A stretch of 29,857 bases of DNA. Source: DASSKO01 sp035690425. GTDB taxonomy: Bacteria; Actinomycetota; Actinomycetes; Propionibacteriales; Nocardioidaceae. The notes beneath the pieces are model-generated. The model saw only the letters and a program-made list of their open reading frames with translations, was not told the DNA's origin and did not search any database. Positions 1-9,119 of the stretch are shown in pieces. Every line of letters begins with the position of its first letter. Within the stretch, counting starts at the first letter, position 1. Where the stretch lies: NCBI GenBank assembly GCA_035690425.1, contig DASSKO010000012.1, positions 1 to 29,857 on the forward strand. The letters are read 5' to 3'. The translations under genes were made by a program, and so were the position numbers.

Positions 1-901
1 TGAAGCCCCGGGTCGCCTGCCAGGTGCGGAACCGCGGAAGCATCGAGGTCCAGGTCGGCTGGTCGAGGGCGCCCGTGAGCGGCAGATCGTTCCGTCTCTG
101 GTAGCGCTTGACCGCCGTCCACGTGGCGGTGTCGAACTGGCCGGTCCGGGCGATTCCCAGCCGGGACTGCGCGAGCTTCATCGCCACCGAGTCGGTCGAA
201 CCGAGCTGCTCGGTCGCGCGGGAGCTGCGGCGGACCAGGCGCGAGGGGGACGGGCACGCGGCGCTGCGGGTACGCGATGCCAACACCGCGGGTTGGCCGG
301 CGAACAACGAGCAGCGTCCGTAGTCGGTGCCGGCGACCCTGCCGGTCCAGAACGACGTGCGCCCTCGGGCGCCGGCCCAGTTGAACGACACGTGGATGTG
401 GTCGGTATGCGGCGAGTAGCCGGAGTAGGGCCGCCAGCCCTCACCGGAACGGTAGGCCGACCAGATCCGCCGATTCCAGATCACATACATGACGCCGAGA
501 CGCCGTGCCTGGTAGCCGGCCTCACCGTCTCTCCCCTTGGCGGTGAGCCAGCTGAGGAAGTTGTTCGCCACCCGGCGATCGCGTCGGTTGCCGACATCGA
601 GCATCCAGTCCCACGCCCGGCCCTCCTTGTGCTCGGACAGGCCGCCCTGCACGCAGCTGCGGGTGATGCCTCCGTCGTGCCCACGCTGGTAGGTCCGGAG
701 GGCGAGGTTGCGAAACTTCACCACACCCGGCTGCAGCACCGGGCTGCAGGACACCTGCGGGAAGTAGCCGGAGAAGTCCTCCACGCCCCGCGGTTGGGCG
801 ACCGGAGCTTGCAGCCCGGCGTTCGCGGGGGCGGCGACGCCGCCGGCCACGGCGACGGACAGGGTCAGCGCCAAGCAGGCGCGTCGAAAGGGCAATTTCA
901 C
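1..901 (-). CDS. Secreted peptidoglycan-binding protein with M15-like catalytic-type domain (3' end cut by window)
   Basis: The GTG start at 901 is preceded by a GGAG about 8 bases upstream and opens a typical signal peptide: VKLPFRR, a hydrophobic stretch, then AxA-type cleavage near PANA. After about 55 residues comes a domain with SEHKEGRAWDW and, later, PHTDHIHVSF. These His/Asp patterns match secreted actinobacterial proteins of the ARB-07466/M15-like type, which bind zinc and act on or bind cell wall peptides. After a linker rich in Ser and Arg, the segment ARTGQFDTATWTAVKRYQ is a PG_binding_1-type repeat (positions about 150 down to 85), still open at base 1, so the C-terminus is missing. 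An in-frame ATG further upstream (near 979) would put about 26 non-signal residues before the signal peptide, so GTG is preferred. The role in cell wall turnover is inferred from the domains; the enzymatic activity is not proven by the sequence. Confidence 0.8.
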   Translation of the reverse strand, partial: MKLPFRRACLALTLSVAVAGGVAAPANAGLQAPVAQPRGVEDFSGYFPQVSCSPVLQPGVVKFRNLALRTYQRGHDGGITRSCVQGGLSEHKEGRAWDWMLDVGNRRDRRVANNFLSWLTAKGRDGEAGYQARRLGVMYVIWNRRIWSAYRSGEGWRPYSGYSPHTDHIHVSFNWAGARGRTSFWTGRVAGTDYGRCSLFAGQPAVLASRTRSAACPSPSRLVRRSSRATEQLGSTDSVAMKLAQSRLGIARTGQFDTATWTAVKRYQRRNDLPLTGALDQPTWTSMLPRFRTWQATRGF

Positions 902-1227
902 GGGAAAGCTCCACAAGTGTGCGACAGAGTGTGATCGAAGCGTTACGTTTCGGCACCATTGTGGGGACGCCCGGGTCATGTGTCCCGAAAAGTGACAAAG
1001 TTGGGCGGCGTGTTGCCTTGACGGCGCGCGACGCGGACTGATCGCGGAGTCCGCGGCTGGATTTGCCCCGCCCGACGTGCCCGCAGCGCAGGTTTGTCGG
1101 CCTGACTACGTGGGGTATACGTTTCACTACATCAGGATGGCCCGTTTGAGCCATACGAAAGCGAGCCCGCCCCGACGTAGACTCGGGTCCGTGCAGCGCG
1201 GGACCGCCGATCGGGGAGGAGGCCGCG
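902..1227. other. Divergent intergenic region without a recognisable gene
   Basis: This 326-bp stretch separates the minus-strand cell wall gene from the plus-strand small gene. Open frames through it lack ribosome sites and conserved-looking protein. Near 941-952 the minus strand reads CGAAACGTAACG, with two AACG repeats 6 bases apart. This could be a regulator site for the cell wall gene. On the plus strand TAGACT (1178-1183) fits the TAnnnT form of a -10 element about 45 bases before the GTG at 1228. No clear -35 element was found for it. Confidence 0.4.
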
Positions 1228-1383
1228 GTGAACGACAAACTTGACGTGCCGATGCACGACGCTGATGTCCTGGACGAAATCGAGATGACGAGCGACCTCA
1301 TGATCGCCGCCTCGGAGGCTGACGGCCCGCTGCCACAGGCGGCCATCGATCACATCCTGGGACTTGCTGCCAAGGTAGGCTGA
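1228..1383 (+). CDS. Small conserved actinobacterial protein, 51 aa, unknown function
   Basis: The GTG start follows a strong GGGGAGGAGG ribosome site 7 bases upstream. The product is acidic at the N-terminus (NDKLDVPMHDADVLDEIEM) and ends in a helix with SEADGPLPQAAIDHILGL. The pattern DEIEMTSDLMIAASEADGPLP...ID resembles a family of 50-70-residue helical proteins I recall from many actinobacteria, which have no assigned function. No signal peptide, membrane segment or cysteine is present. It is monocistronic here, ending about 120 bases before the phosphate gene. The ribosome site and protein-like composition make it likely real; the function is unknown. Confidence 0.65.
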   Translation: MNDKLDVPMHDADVLDEIEMTSDLMIAASEADGPLPQAAIDHILGLAAKVG

Positions 1384-1506
1384 GCCGGTCGGTCAGGGCG
1401 TGCTGGTCAAGCGTGTCCTGCATCACCTCCGGCACGCTCAAGATGCGCTGAACCCCTGCACGCCTTAGCATTGCTGCGGTCTTTCCGCGCTCGACAGGAG
1501 TTTGCT

Positions 1507-2124
1507 GTGCCGCTGCGTCTTCGCCCGGCTGACACGACGTTTTACGATCTCTTCACCCAACAGGCCGCTCATCTCGTGGAGGGTGCACGCCTGCTCGCAG
1601 ACATGCTGGGCGCAGGAAACGACCAGGAGGCGACCGCCGCCAAGATGCGGGAGGCCGAGCACCAGGCCGACGAGGCAACCCACGAGATCGTTCGCAGAGT
1701 CAACCGGACGTTCGTGACCCCGTTCGACCGGGAGGACATCTACCGCCTCGCCGCCGGGCTCGACGACGTAATGGACTATATGGAGGAGGCAGTCGACCTC
1801 GTCCTGCTCTACGACATCTCGTCGTTGCCGCCCGAGTTGGCGCAGGTGGTCGAGGTGCTGCAGCAGGCGGCCGACCTGACCGCCGAGGCGATGCCACACC
1901 TGCGCACGATGAAGGATCTCGAGGAGTACTGGATCGAGATCAACCGACTGGAGAACGAGGGCGACAGGGTCTACCGGCGCATCCTGGCCAAGCTGTTCGA
2001 CGGCGGCCTGGAGGCTCTTGAGGTGATGAAGCTCAAAGAGGTCGTCGAGTCGCTCGAGGCCGCGGTCGACGCCTTCGAGACCGTGGCCAACATCGTTGAG
2101 CAAATCGCGGTCAAGGAGTCCTGA
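1507..2124 (+). CDS. DUF47/PhoU-like accessory protein of Pit phosphate transporter
   Basis: This 205-aa, all-helical, acidic protein belongs to the DUF47 (PhoU-like) family: it carries the E/D-rich helices DFDDVMDYMEE-like (here AAGLDDVMDYMEEAVDL) and EIEINRLENEGDRVYR-like segments that bind metal clusters in PhoU. Members of this family are nearly always encoded directly before a Pit transporter and are thought to regulate it. Pit starts 2 bases after this gene's stop, so the two are translationally coupled. The GTG start at 1507 has ACAGGAG 6 bases upstream. An in-frame ATG at 1471 lacks such a site and adds 12 poorly conserved-looking residues. No phosphate box was seen upstream, so constitutive or growth-linked expression is possible. 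Confidence 0.88.
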   Translation: MPLRLRPADTTFYDLFTQQAAHLVEGARLLADMLGAGNDQEATAAKMREAEHQADEATHEIVRRVNRTFVTPFDREDIYRLAAGLDDVMDYMEEAVDLVLLYDISSLPPELAQVVEVLQQAADLTAEAMPHLRTMKDLEEYWIEINRLENEGDRVYRRILAKLFDGGLEALEVMKLKEVVESLEAAVDAFETVANIVEQIAVKES

Positions 2125-2126
2125 GC

Positions 2127-3131
<1,005 letters not shown>

Positions 3132-3134
3132 CTC

Positions 3135-3147
3135 GGGGCTCGGCCCC
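3135..3147. terminator. Short GC hairpin between pit and pstB
   Basis: GGGGC and GCCCC flank a 3-base loop (TCG) just past the pit stop codon, in the 87-bp gap between the convergent pit and pstB genes. It could act as a terminator in either direction. The stem is only 5 bp and no T-tract follows, so this is tentative. Confidence 0.3.
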
Positions 3148-3218
3148 CGCCGCGCCCAACCCAACCCCTTTTCCCCGCGAGCTCGCACATCTGCCCTCGC
3201 GCCGCTGTTGTCTGCAGG

Positions 3219-4082
3219 TCAGCCGAAGCGCCCACTGATGTAGGCCTCGGTGCGCTGGTCGTTCGGGCGCGAGAAGATGTCCGCGGTCTTGCCGACCTCG
3301 ACCAGCAGGCCGGTGCGGTCACCGGTGGTCTGGTCCGGCGTCGCCGTGAAGAAAGCGGTCCGGTCCGACACCCGCGCCGCCTGCTGCATGTTGTGCGTCA
3401 CCACGACGATCGTGTAGTCCGCGCGCATCTGCAGCATCAGGTCCTCGATCCGCGAGGTGGCGATCGGGTCGAGCGCCGAGCACGGCTCGTCCATCAGGAT
3501 CACGTCGGGGTCCACCGCGATCGTCCGGGCGATGCACAGCCGCTGCTGCTGACCGCCCGACAGGCCGTACGCGCTCTGCCTGAGCTTGTCCTTGACCTCG
3601 TCCCAGAGTGCGGCGCCGCGCAGCGACTCCTCGACCAGCCTGTCCATGGAGTCGACCTTCATGCCGGTGACGCGAGGGCCGTAGGCGACGTTGTCGTAGA
3701 TGGACTTCGGGAACGGGTTGGGCTTCTGGAACACCATGCCGATCCGGCGACGCACCTCGATCGGGTCGACGTCACGGCCGTAGATGTCCAGGCCGTGGTA
3801 GCTGACCTCTCCCTCGACCCGGGCACCGGTGACCAGGTCGTTCATCCGGTTCAGACACCGCAGCACAGTGCTCTTGCCGCACCCCGAGGGGCCGATCAGT
3901 GCAGTGATCTCGTGGCGGCCGATGGTGAGGTTGACGTCCTGCACGGCGTGGAAGTCGCCGTAGAAGACGTCCAGCCCGAAGGCTTGCATCACCGGCTCGG
4001 GGAAGTCCCGCACGTCACGGTCGGCATTGCGGTGGCCCGCCTGCGGGCGAGGGGCGGTCGTGGTGGTCGATGGGGGCTTCAT
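3219..4082 (-). CDS. pstB: Phosphate ABC transporter ATP-binding protein PstB
   Basis: This 287-aa cytoplasmic ATPase drives the PstSCAB phosphate importer. Visible motifs are Walker A GPSGCGKS (residues 64-71), the Q-loop FQKPNPFP, the signature LSGGQQQR (174-181), Walker B VILMDEP followed by CSALDP (about 194-205), and the switch histidine in VVVTHNMQQA. The ATG at 4082 lies 7 bases after the pstA stop with AGGAG in the gap. A roughly 30-residue Pro/Thr-rich leader precedes the core, so a later start at the Met before QAFGLDVFYG is possible. It is the last gene of the pst operon; no phoU follows it, and the only PhoU-like protein nearby is the Pit-linked one. Confidence 0.95.
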   Translation of the reverse strand: MKPPSTTTTAPRPQAGHRNADRDVRDFPEPVMQAFGLDVFYGDFHAVQDVNLTIGRHEITALIGPSGCGKSTVLRCLNRMNDLVTGARVEGEVSYHGLDIYGRDVDPIEVRRRIGMVFQKPNPFPKSIYDNVAYGPRVTGMKVDSMDRLVEESLRGAALWDEVKDKLRQSAYGLSGGQQQRLCIARTIAVDPDVILMDEPCSALDPIATSRIEDLMLQMRADYTIVVVTHNMQQAARVSDRTAFFTATPDQTTGDRTGLLVEVGKTADIFSRPNDQRTEAYISGRFG

Positions 4083-4089
4083 GGACTCC

Positions 4090-4989
4090 TCACCAGCGTC
4101 GCTGGAACTTGTTCCGGATGATGATGGCCAGGCCGTTGAGCAGCAGCACCATGGCAAGCAGGACCACGATGGCCGCCGCGGCCGCAACCTGGTACTCCGG
4201 CTGCGAGTTGGCCGTCCACTGGTAGACCAGCAGCGGCAGTGCGGTGAAGACCGCGAGGATGCCGTCGGGGTCCTGGTAGATGCCGAGTGGCACGCCGAGC
4301 ATCAGCAGCGGCGCCGCCTCCCCGATCGCTCTCGACATCGAGATGATCGTGCCGGTGGCGATGCCGGGTACGGCGGAGGGCAACGTCTGCCGCCAGGTGG
4401 TCTGCCACGCGGTAGCCCCCAACGCCATCGAGGCCTCCTTGATCTCGCGCGGCACGGCGCGCACAGCCTCGCGGGTCGTGATGATGATGACCGGAAGGAT
4501 CAGCAGCGCGAGGGCGATGGCTCCACCGAGCACGATGTTGGTCGGGAGCCCGATCACGGCCATCGCGGCGACCGCGAGCAGGCCGTAGATCACGGAGGGA
4601 ACCGCCGCCAGGTTCTGCAGGTTGACCTCGAGCAGGCGGTTGTACCACCTGGTGTGGTCCGAGAACTCCTCGAAGTAGAGCGCCGCGGCGACGCCCAACG
4701 GCACCGCGAGCAGGGCCGTGGTGCCCATCAGCCACAGGCTGCCGAGGATGCCGGCGCGCGCGCCCGTCGACTCCTCGCGGACCGATGAGTTGTACTGCGT
4801 GAACAGGTTGGCGTCCAGGCGTCCCGCGCCCTCGACGAGGGTGTCGGCGAGCAGCGCGAGCAGGACCAGCAGCCCGAAGGCCAGCGAGAGCCACAGCAGG
4901 ATCAAGAACACCACGGAGGCGGGGGTCCGGTCGTGGCGGCGCTCGCCGGTGCGGATGCCGGACCTTGCGGCGGAGCCGAGGGATGCCAT
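4090..4989 (-). CDS. pstA: Phosphate ABC transporter permease PstA
   Basis: This 299-aa inner-membrane permease has about six membrane segments and the cytoplasmic EAA-type loop around EIKEASMALGATAWQTTWR, which contacts PstB. The sequence RAIGEAAPLLMLGVP near residue 235 is characteristic of PstA/PstC permeases. The ATG at 4989 shares one base with the TGA of pstC, showing translational coupling. The reading frame is open far upstream through pstC, but that extension is antisense-like Arg/Pro-rich sequence and is not coding. Confidence 0.94.
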   Translation of the reverse strand: MASLGSAARSGIRTGERRHDRTPASVVFLILLWLSLAFGLLVLLALLADTLVEGAGRLDANLFTQYNSSVREESTGARAGILGSLWLMGTTALLAVPLGVAAALYFEEFSDHTRWYNRLLEVNLQNLAAVPSVIYGLLAVAAMAVIGLPTNIVLGGAIALALLILPVIIITTREAVRAVPREIKEASMALGATAWQTTWRQTLPSAVPGIATGTIISMSRAIGEAAPLLMLGVPLGIYQDPDGILAVFTALPLLVYQWTANSQPEYQVAAAAAIVVLLAMVLLLNGLAIIIRNKFQRRW

Positions 4990-5894
4990 CAGTACTCCTG
5001 CCTGAGCCGGCGTACGAGCAGGAGGCTGGCCGCGTTGATGACCAGCGTGATGACGAACAGCAGCAGGCCGACCGCGAACAGCGTGGTGTAGGACAGCGAG
5101 CCGACCGGGTTCTCGCCGCCGGCCGTGGCCGCCATGTATCCGGTCATCGTCTGCATGCCCTCGCGCGGGTCGATGCTGAGGTTCGGCAGGCTGCCGGCCG
5201 CGAGCGCGACGATCATCGTCTCGCCGATGGCACGGGATAGCCCGAGGACGACGGCGGCCGAGATCCCGGAGATCGCCGCGGGGAACACCACCCGCAGCGT
5301 GGTCTGCATCCGGTTGGCTCCCAGGGCGAAGGAGGCCTGCCGCAACGCGTGCGGTACGGCGCTCAGCGCGTCCTCGGAGAGTGAGGCGACGGTCGGGATG
5401 ATCATGATGCCCAGCACCAGTCCGGCTGCCAGCGCGTTGGTGAAGCCCACCTCCACACCGAGCCAGCCCTTCAGGACCGTGGGGGTGACGAAGGACAGCG
5501 CGAAGAAGCCGTAGACGACTGATGGCACGCCGGCGAGCAGCTCGAGGAGGGGCTTCAGCCGACGGCGGGTCTTGCCCTCGGCGTACTCGCAGAGGTACAT
5601 CGCGGAACCGAGACCCAGAGGTACGGCGATCAGGAGGCCGATGACCGTTGTCATCAACGTGCCGCCGACCAGCGGCAGCACGCCGAAGGACTGTGGTGCC
5701 AGGTTCGGCGACCACGTGGTGCCGGTGAGGAAGTCGTCGATCGGCACCTGGGCGAAGAAGTCCAGGGCGGGACGGATCAGCGACACGACGATGCCCACGG
5801 TGGTGAGCACCGAGGCGGCCGCGGCCATCCGCAGCAGCACCTTGATCAGCGCCTCACCTGGGCGCGGCCGGTGCCGCAGCTCGAGTGCACTCAT
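4989..5894 (-). CDS. pstC: Phosphate ABC transporter permease PstC
   Basis: This 301-aa membrane permease pairs with PstA. A first membrane helix (MAAAASVLTTVGIVVSLI) is followed by a periplasmic loop with FLTGTTWSPN, typical of PstC, and later the loop HALRQASFALGANRMQTTLR and the SRAIGETMIVALAAG motif. The ATG at 5894 is 36 bases after the pstS stop, with GGAGAG about 11 bases upstream. It overlaps pstA by one base. Confidence 0.94.
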   Translation of the reverse strand: MSALELRHRPRPGEALIKVLLRMAAAASVLTTVGIVVSLIRPALDFFAQVPIDDFLTGTTWSPNLAPQSFGVLPLVGGTLMTTVIGLLIAVPLGLGSAMYLCEYAEGKTRRRLKPLLELLAGVPSVVYGFFALSFVTPTVLKGWLGVEVGFTNALAAGLVLGIMIIPTVASLSEDALSAVPHALRQASFALGANRMQTTLRVVFPAAISGISAAVVLGLSRAIGETMIVALAAGSLPNLSIDPREGMQTMTGYMAATAGGENPVGSLSYTTLFAVGLLLFVITLVINAASLLLVRRLRQEY

Positions 5895-5930
5895 GCGCAG
5901 GGGATCTCTCCGGTCGTGACGCGGTGACGG

Positions 5931-6881
5931 TCAGCCGCCGATGGACTCGAGCGTCTTCCTCGTCTTCGCGGCCCGTTCCTCGTCCAGCGGGATGTAGCGG
6001 GCCTCCGTGGCGATCTCGGTCAGGTTGTCGATGTAGTGGTCGACGAAGCCCTCGACCTGCTCCTTGCCGGTGTACGACTCGTTCGCGACGTAGATGAACA
6101 GCGGGCGGGCGAGCGGGGTGTAGGACCCGTCCTGGGCCGTCCGGACCGACGGCGCGACGCAGCCGCTGCCGCTGTCGATCTGCACGGCCTTGAGCTGGTC
6201 GGCGTTCTCCTCGTAGTAGGTGTAACCGAAGTAGCCCATGGCGCCCGGGGTGTTGGCGACTCCCTCGACGATGACGTTGTCGTCCTCCGACGCCTGGTAG
6301 TCGCTGCGGGAGGCCCCCTGTGCACCGTTGATCGCCTCGGTGAAGTAGTCGAAGGTTCCCGAGTCGGTCCCGGGTCCGAACAACCTCAGCTCCTGGTCAG
6401 GGAACGACGGGTCGAGGTCGATCCAGTTGTCGACCGTGGACTGTGGCGTCCAGATCGCGGCGAGCTGGTCGGTGGTGAGACAGTCGACTGCGAAGTCCGC
6501 GGGTACGACGACGGTCAGTGCGTCTTGGGCCACGGTCAGCTCGGTGAACGCGACACCGTTCTGCTCGCACAGGGCCCGCTCCTCCTCGCCGATGGGGCGG
6601 GAGGCGTCGGAGATGTCGATCCTGCCGGCACAGAAGGCCTCGAAGCCGCCCCCGGTGCCGGACTGGCCGACGGTGACGCTGACGCCCGGGGCCACCTCGG
6701 CGTAGAACTCCGCCGCGGCGTTGCTCAGCGGAAAGACGGTCGAGGAGCCATCGATCCGGACCGGGCCGTCAAGTCCTTCGTCGGCGGCAGCGCCGGAGCC
6801 GCCACACGCCGCGAGCGCGAAGGAAAGAGGGAACGCGATGGCGGCGGGGCCCGCCAGCCGACGTAGGCGAGTGCGGTTCAC
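5931..6881 (-). CDS. pstS: Phosphate-binding lipoprotein PstS
   Basis: This is the extracytoplasmic phosphate receptor for the Pst importer. The GTG start gives a 316-aa lipoprotein: basic N-terminus NRTRLRRL, hydrophobic core, and lipobox LAAC with the lipid-anchored Cys at residue 26. Ligand-loop patterns of PstS are present: IDGSSTVFPL, GQSGTGGGFEAFCAGRIDISDASRPI, and FGPGTDSGTFDYFTEAI. It is the first gene of pstSCAB. A PHO-box array lies 65-108 bases upstream, so induction by PhoP under phosphate starvation is expected. GAGAGG lies about 8 bases before the GTG. The longer frame upstream enters the antisense of the divergent esterase and is not coding. Confidence 0.94.
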   Translation of the reverse strand: MNRTRLRRLAGPAAIAFPLSFALAACGGSGAAADEGLDGPVRIDGSSTVFPLSNAAAEFYAEVAPGVSVTVGQSGTGGGFEAFCAGRIDISDASRPIGEEERALCEQNGVAFTELTVAQDALTVVVPADFAVDCLTTDQLAAIWTPQSTVDNWIDLDPSFPDQELRLFGPGTDSGTFDYFTEAINGAQGASRSDYQASEDDNVIVEGVANTPGAMGYFGYTYYEENADQLKAVQIDSGSGCVAPSVRTAQDGSYTPLARPLFIYVANESYTGKEQVEGFVDHYIDNLTEIATEARYIPLDEERAAKTRKTLESIGG

Positions 6882-6934
6882 TGCAGTGCCTCTCCGAAGG
6901 GTGGGACGTGGTCGAAGTCCTGCTGACGTCGCCG

Positions 6935-6989
6935 ACGCTAGGAGCCGAAGGTGACGCGACCGCTCGCCTGAGGTGAACGACGGATGAAC
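6935..6989 (-). promoter_or_regulatory. PHO box array and promoter for pstSCAB
   Basis: Reading the minus strand from 6989 down, two adjacent 11-base units, GTTCATCCGTC and GTTCACCTCAG, match the direct-repeat units (consensus GTTCACC plus four bases) known for PhoP binding in Streptomyces. A third phased unit (GCGAGCGGTCG) is poor. A fourth, CGTCACCTTCG (6956-6946), again resembles the core at 5 of 7 positions. A TAGCGT -10 element (6940-6935) follows at the distance expected for PhoP overlapping the -35 region. The array sits in the gap shared with the divergent esterase gene and includes that gene's ATG. Confidence 0.75.
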
Positions 6990-8066
6990 GCGCGATGGCC
7001 GGTACCTTGGGTCACTGTGTTCGACGTCTTTGCTGCGATGGAAGCCTGGCGGCGCCGGGCCGAGGCTCCGGTGCTGCGGATGGTGTTGCGACTGCCGTCT
7101 CCGGTCCTGCGCCTGGTCGCCGGTCGGCGGGTGACATCGCAGGGTCAGATGCTCGACCCGCAGATGCAGATGTTGCTGCGGATGCAGCGGCTCGCCGGTG
7201 GCACACCGGTCGAGCGGCTGGCACTGCCGGCCGGGCGGCGGGCGCTCGCCAGGCAGTGCCGCACCGCTGGTGGCGGGCAGCCGATCGGCGCCGTACGCGA
7301 CCTCGTGGTTGGCGGCCTCGCCGACATGCGGCTCTACACCCCCACGGACGTCGACGAGCCTGCTCCACTGCTGCTGTTCCTGCACGGCGGTGGCTTCGTC
7401 TATGGCGACCTCGACTCGCACGACGCCGTCTGCCGCTACCTGGCACAGCGATCCGGCGCCAAGGTGCTCGCCGTCGACTATCGCCGTGCGCCCGAGCATC
7501 CGTTCCCTGCTGCGGTCGACGACTGCTTCGCGGCGTACACGTGGGCGCGTGCGCATCCGGCCGAGCTCGGGATCGACCCGGAACGGATCGCGCTCGGTGG
7601 GGACAGCGCCGGTGGCAATCTCGCGACGGCCATCTGTCTGCGGGCGCGTGACGGCGACGTGCCACAGCCGAGGCTGCAGGTGCTGCTGTACCCGGTCACC
7701 GACTTCACCCAGGAGTTGGCGTCACGCTCGGAGTACGGCGAGGGGTTCTGGCTGACCGAGGAGTTCATCACCCGGTGCCGGGCGGCGTACCTGCAGCCCG
7801 AGACCGACCCGAGCGACCCGCTGCTCAGCCCGCTGCAGACCAAGGACCTCGCCGGACTCGCTCCGGCCTACGTCGAGACCGCGGGTTTCGACCCGCTGCG
7901 CGACGAGGGTGCGGCCTACGCACGTCGGCTCGCCGACGACGGCGTCACGGTCGAGCTGCACCGGCGCGCGGGCCTGATCCATGGCTACGCCACCATGGTC
8001 GGCATCAGCTCCTCGGCCCGGGCGGCGATGCGCGCGGTCGCTGCCCACCTCCGCACCCGCCTTTGA
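6984..8066 (+). CDS. HSL-family alpha/beta hydrolase (esterase/lipase)
   Basis: This 360-aa serine hydrolase belongs to the hormone-sensitive-lipase family. The oxyanion-hole motif HGGG is at residues 134-137, the nucleophile elbow GDSAG at 206-210 (Ser208), and the acid and base are likely Asp303 (ETAGFDPLRDEG) and His333 (LIHGY). No signal peptide is evident, so it is probably cytoplasmic; the natural ester is unknown. The ATG at 6984 has GAGGTGA about 7 bases upstream. The in-frame GTG at 7017 and ATG at 7041 are alternatives. Because 6984 lies inside the PHO box array of the divergent pstS promoter, a downstream start would remove that overlap. Its 3' end converges with mshD. Confidence 0.88.
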   Translation: MNARWPVPWVTVFDVFAAMEAWRRRAEAPVLRMVLRLPSPVLRLVAGRRVTSQGQMLDPQMQMLLRMQRLAGGTPVERLALPAGRRALARQCRTAGGGQPIGAVRDLVVGGLADMRLYTPTDVDEPAPLLLFLHGGGFVYGDLDSHDAVCRYLAQRSGAKVLAVDYRRAPEHPFPAAVDDCFAAYTWARAHPAELGIDPERIALGGDSAGGNLATAICLRARDGDVPQPRLQVLLYPVTDFTQELASRSEYGEGFWLTEEFITRCRAAYLQPETDPSDPLLSPLQTKDLAGLAPAYVETAGFDPLRDEGAAYARRLADDGVTVELHRRAGLIHGYATMVGISSSARAAMRAVAAHLRTRL

Positions 8067-8086
8067 CTCACGAGCGGGAGAGGGCG

Positions 8087-8968
8087 TTATGGGGTGTGGC
8101 GGTAGAGGACGTCGGTGTCGAAGTGCTGGAAGCCGAGCCGGGTGTAGAGCGCGATCGCGGGAGCGTTGTCGCCCTCGACATACAGCTGGACCGTCGACAG
8201 GCCGAGCTTTCGCAGATGCTGCAACCCGGCCAGTGTGAGGCTCCTGCCCAGCCCCAGGCCTTGAGCGGCCGGCGACACGCCGACGACGTAGACCTCGCCG
8301 AACGGTACGGCGGTGTCGGTCGAGTGCACCTTGGTCCAGTGGAAGCCGAGCAGTTCCGGTGACGACGATGAGTCCCGCCAGGCCATGAACAGGCCCGCCG
8401 GGTCGAACCACGGCTCCGCCATCCGCTGGTGCAGGTCGGTCAAAGACATCGCGCCCTGCTCGGGGTGGTCAGCGAAGGCCGCGGCGTTGACCTCGAGCAG
8501 CGCCTGCTCGTCACCGGGCGCGAACGCACGTACGGTGACGCCCTGCGCGGCCGGTGTCTCCGGAAGGGGCTCCTCGAGAGCGCGCCGCATCTTCCACAGC
8601 TCTCGCGCCACGGAGAAGCCCAGCGAGTCGGCCAGGCTGGACGCGGCGGGATGGCGTCCGTGTGACCACAGGCTCAGCGGGGCCGGCGCGGCCAGCGCAA
8701 CCATCTGCTGCACCAGTGCGCGGCCGATGCCCTGTCGGCGATGGTCGGGATCCACGACCAGCTTGGCCACGGCGTCGCCGCGCCCGGAGGCGTCGAGGTG
8801 CCCGTAGCCGACCAGCGTGTCACCGTCCCAGCGCGTCAGGTGCTGCACGCCGGTGTCGTCGCCGTGCTTGAGCCGCAACAGCACCTGCTCGTCGAGCGGC
8901 GAGACCCCGTCGACGGCCCGTGCCCTCTCGGCGAGCGCCTGCACCTGGGGAAAAGTCGGAGTGTCCAC
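8087..8968 (-). CDS. mshD: Mycothiol synthase MshD (acetyl-CoA:Cys-GlcN-Ins acetyltransferase)
   Basis: This 293-aa protein has two tandem GNAT acetyltransferase domains, the hallmark of MshD, which makes the last step of mycothiol, the main low-molecular-weight thiol of actinobacteria. The N-terminal domain has the CoA-loop VVDPDHRRQGIGRALVQ. The C-terminal domain has VVGVSPAAQGLGLGRSLTLAGLQHLRKLG and ends LYVEGDNAPAIALYTRLGFQHFDTDVLY, a typical MshD ending. The GTG at 8968 gives the usual family length; an in-frame GTG 13 codons upstream is possible. Position next to glnR is conserved with mycobacteria (Rv0819/Rv0818). Confidence 0.92.
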   Translation of the reverse strand: MDTPTFPQVQALAERARAVDGVSPLDEQVLLRLKHGDDTGVQHLTRWDGDTLVGYGHLDASGRGDAVAKLVVDPDHRRQGIGRALVQQMVALAAPAPLSLWSHGRHPAASSLADSLGFSVARELWKMRRALEEPLPETPAAQGVTVRAFAPGDEQALLEVNAAAFADHPEQGAMSLTDLHQRMAEPWFDPAGLFMAWRDSSSSPELLGFHWTKVHSTDTAVPFGEVYVVGVSPAAQGLGLGRSLTLAGLQHLRKLGLSTVQLYVEGDNAPAIALYTRLGFQHFDTDVLYRHTP

Positions 8969-9119
8969 TGCTCCACCGTATGGGTGCGCTGCTCCGCGCG
9001 CCGTCACCGGTTCGTTACGTCGAGGGTGCACACTGGTGACCGAGCACACCGTTTCGTCATTTCACGTTCGGGGCAACGCATGGGGGAAGGAGGCGCCGGC
9101 TCGACTCGCCGGCGGCGTT

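Noticed and set aside
1384..1506. PHO box before the DUF47-pit pair
   Set aside because: No two adjacent GTTCACC-like 11-base units could be found there, so phosphate control of pit is not supported.
6882..7556. Upstream extension of the pstS frame into the esterase gene
   Set aside because: The lipoprotein signal starts at 6881, and the extension runs through the PHO box and antisense to the HSL motifs.
9081..9093. Strong AAGGAGG sequence near 9087 as ribosome site for a gene
   Set aside because: No start codon lies within 5-12 bases downstream in any frame; it is too far from the ATG at 9120 to serve it.
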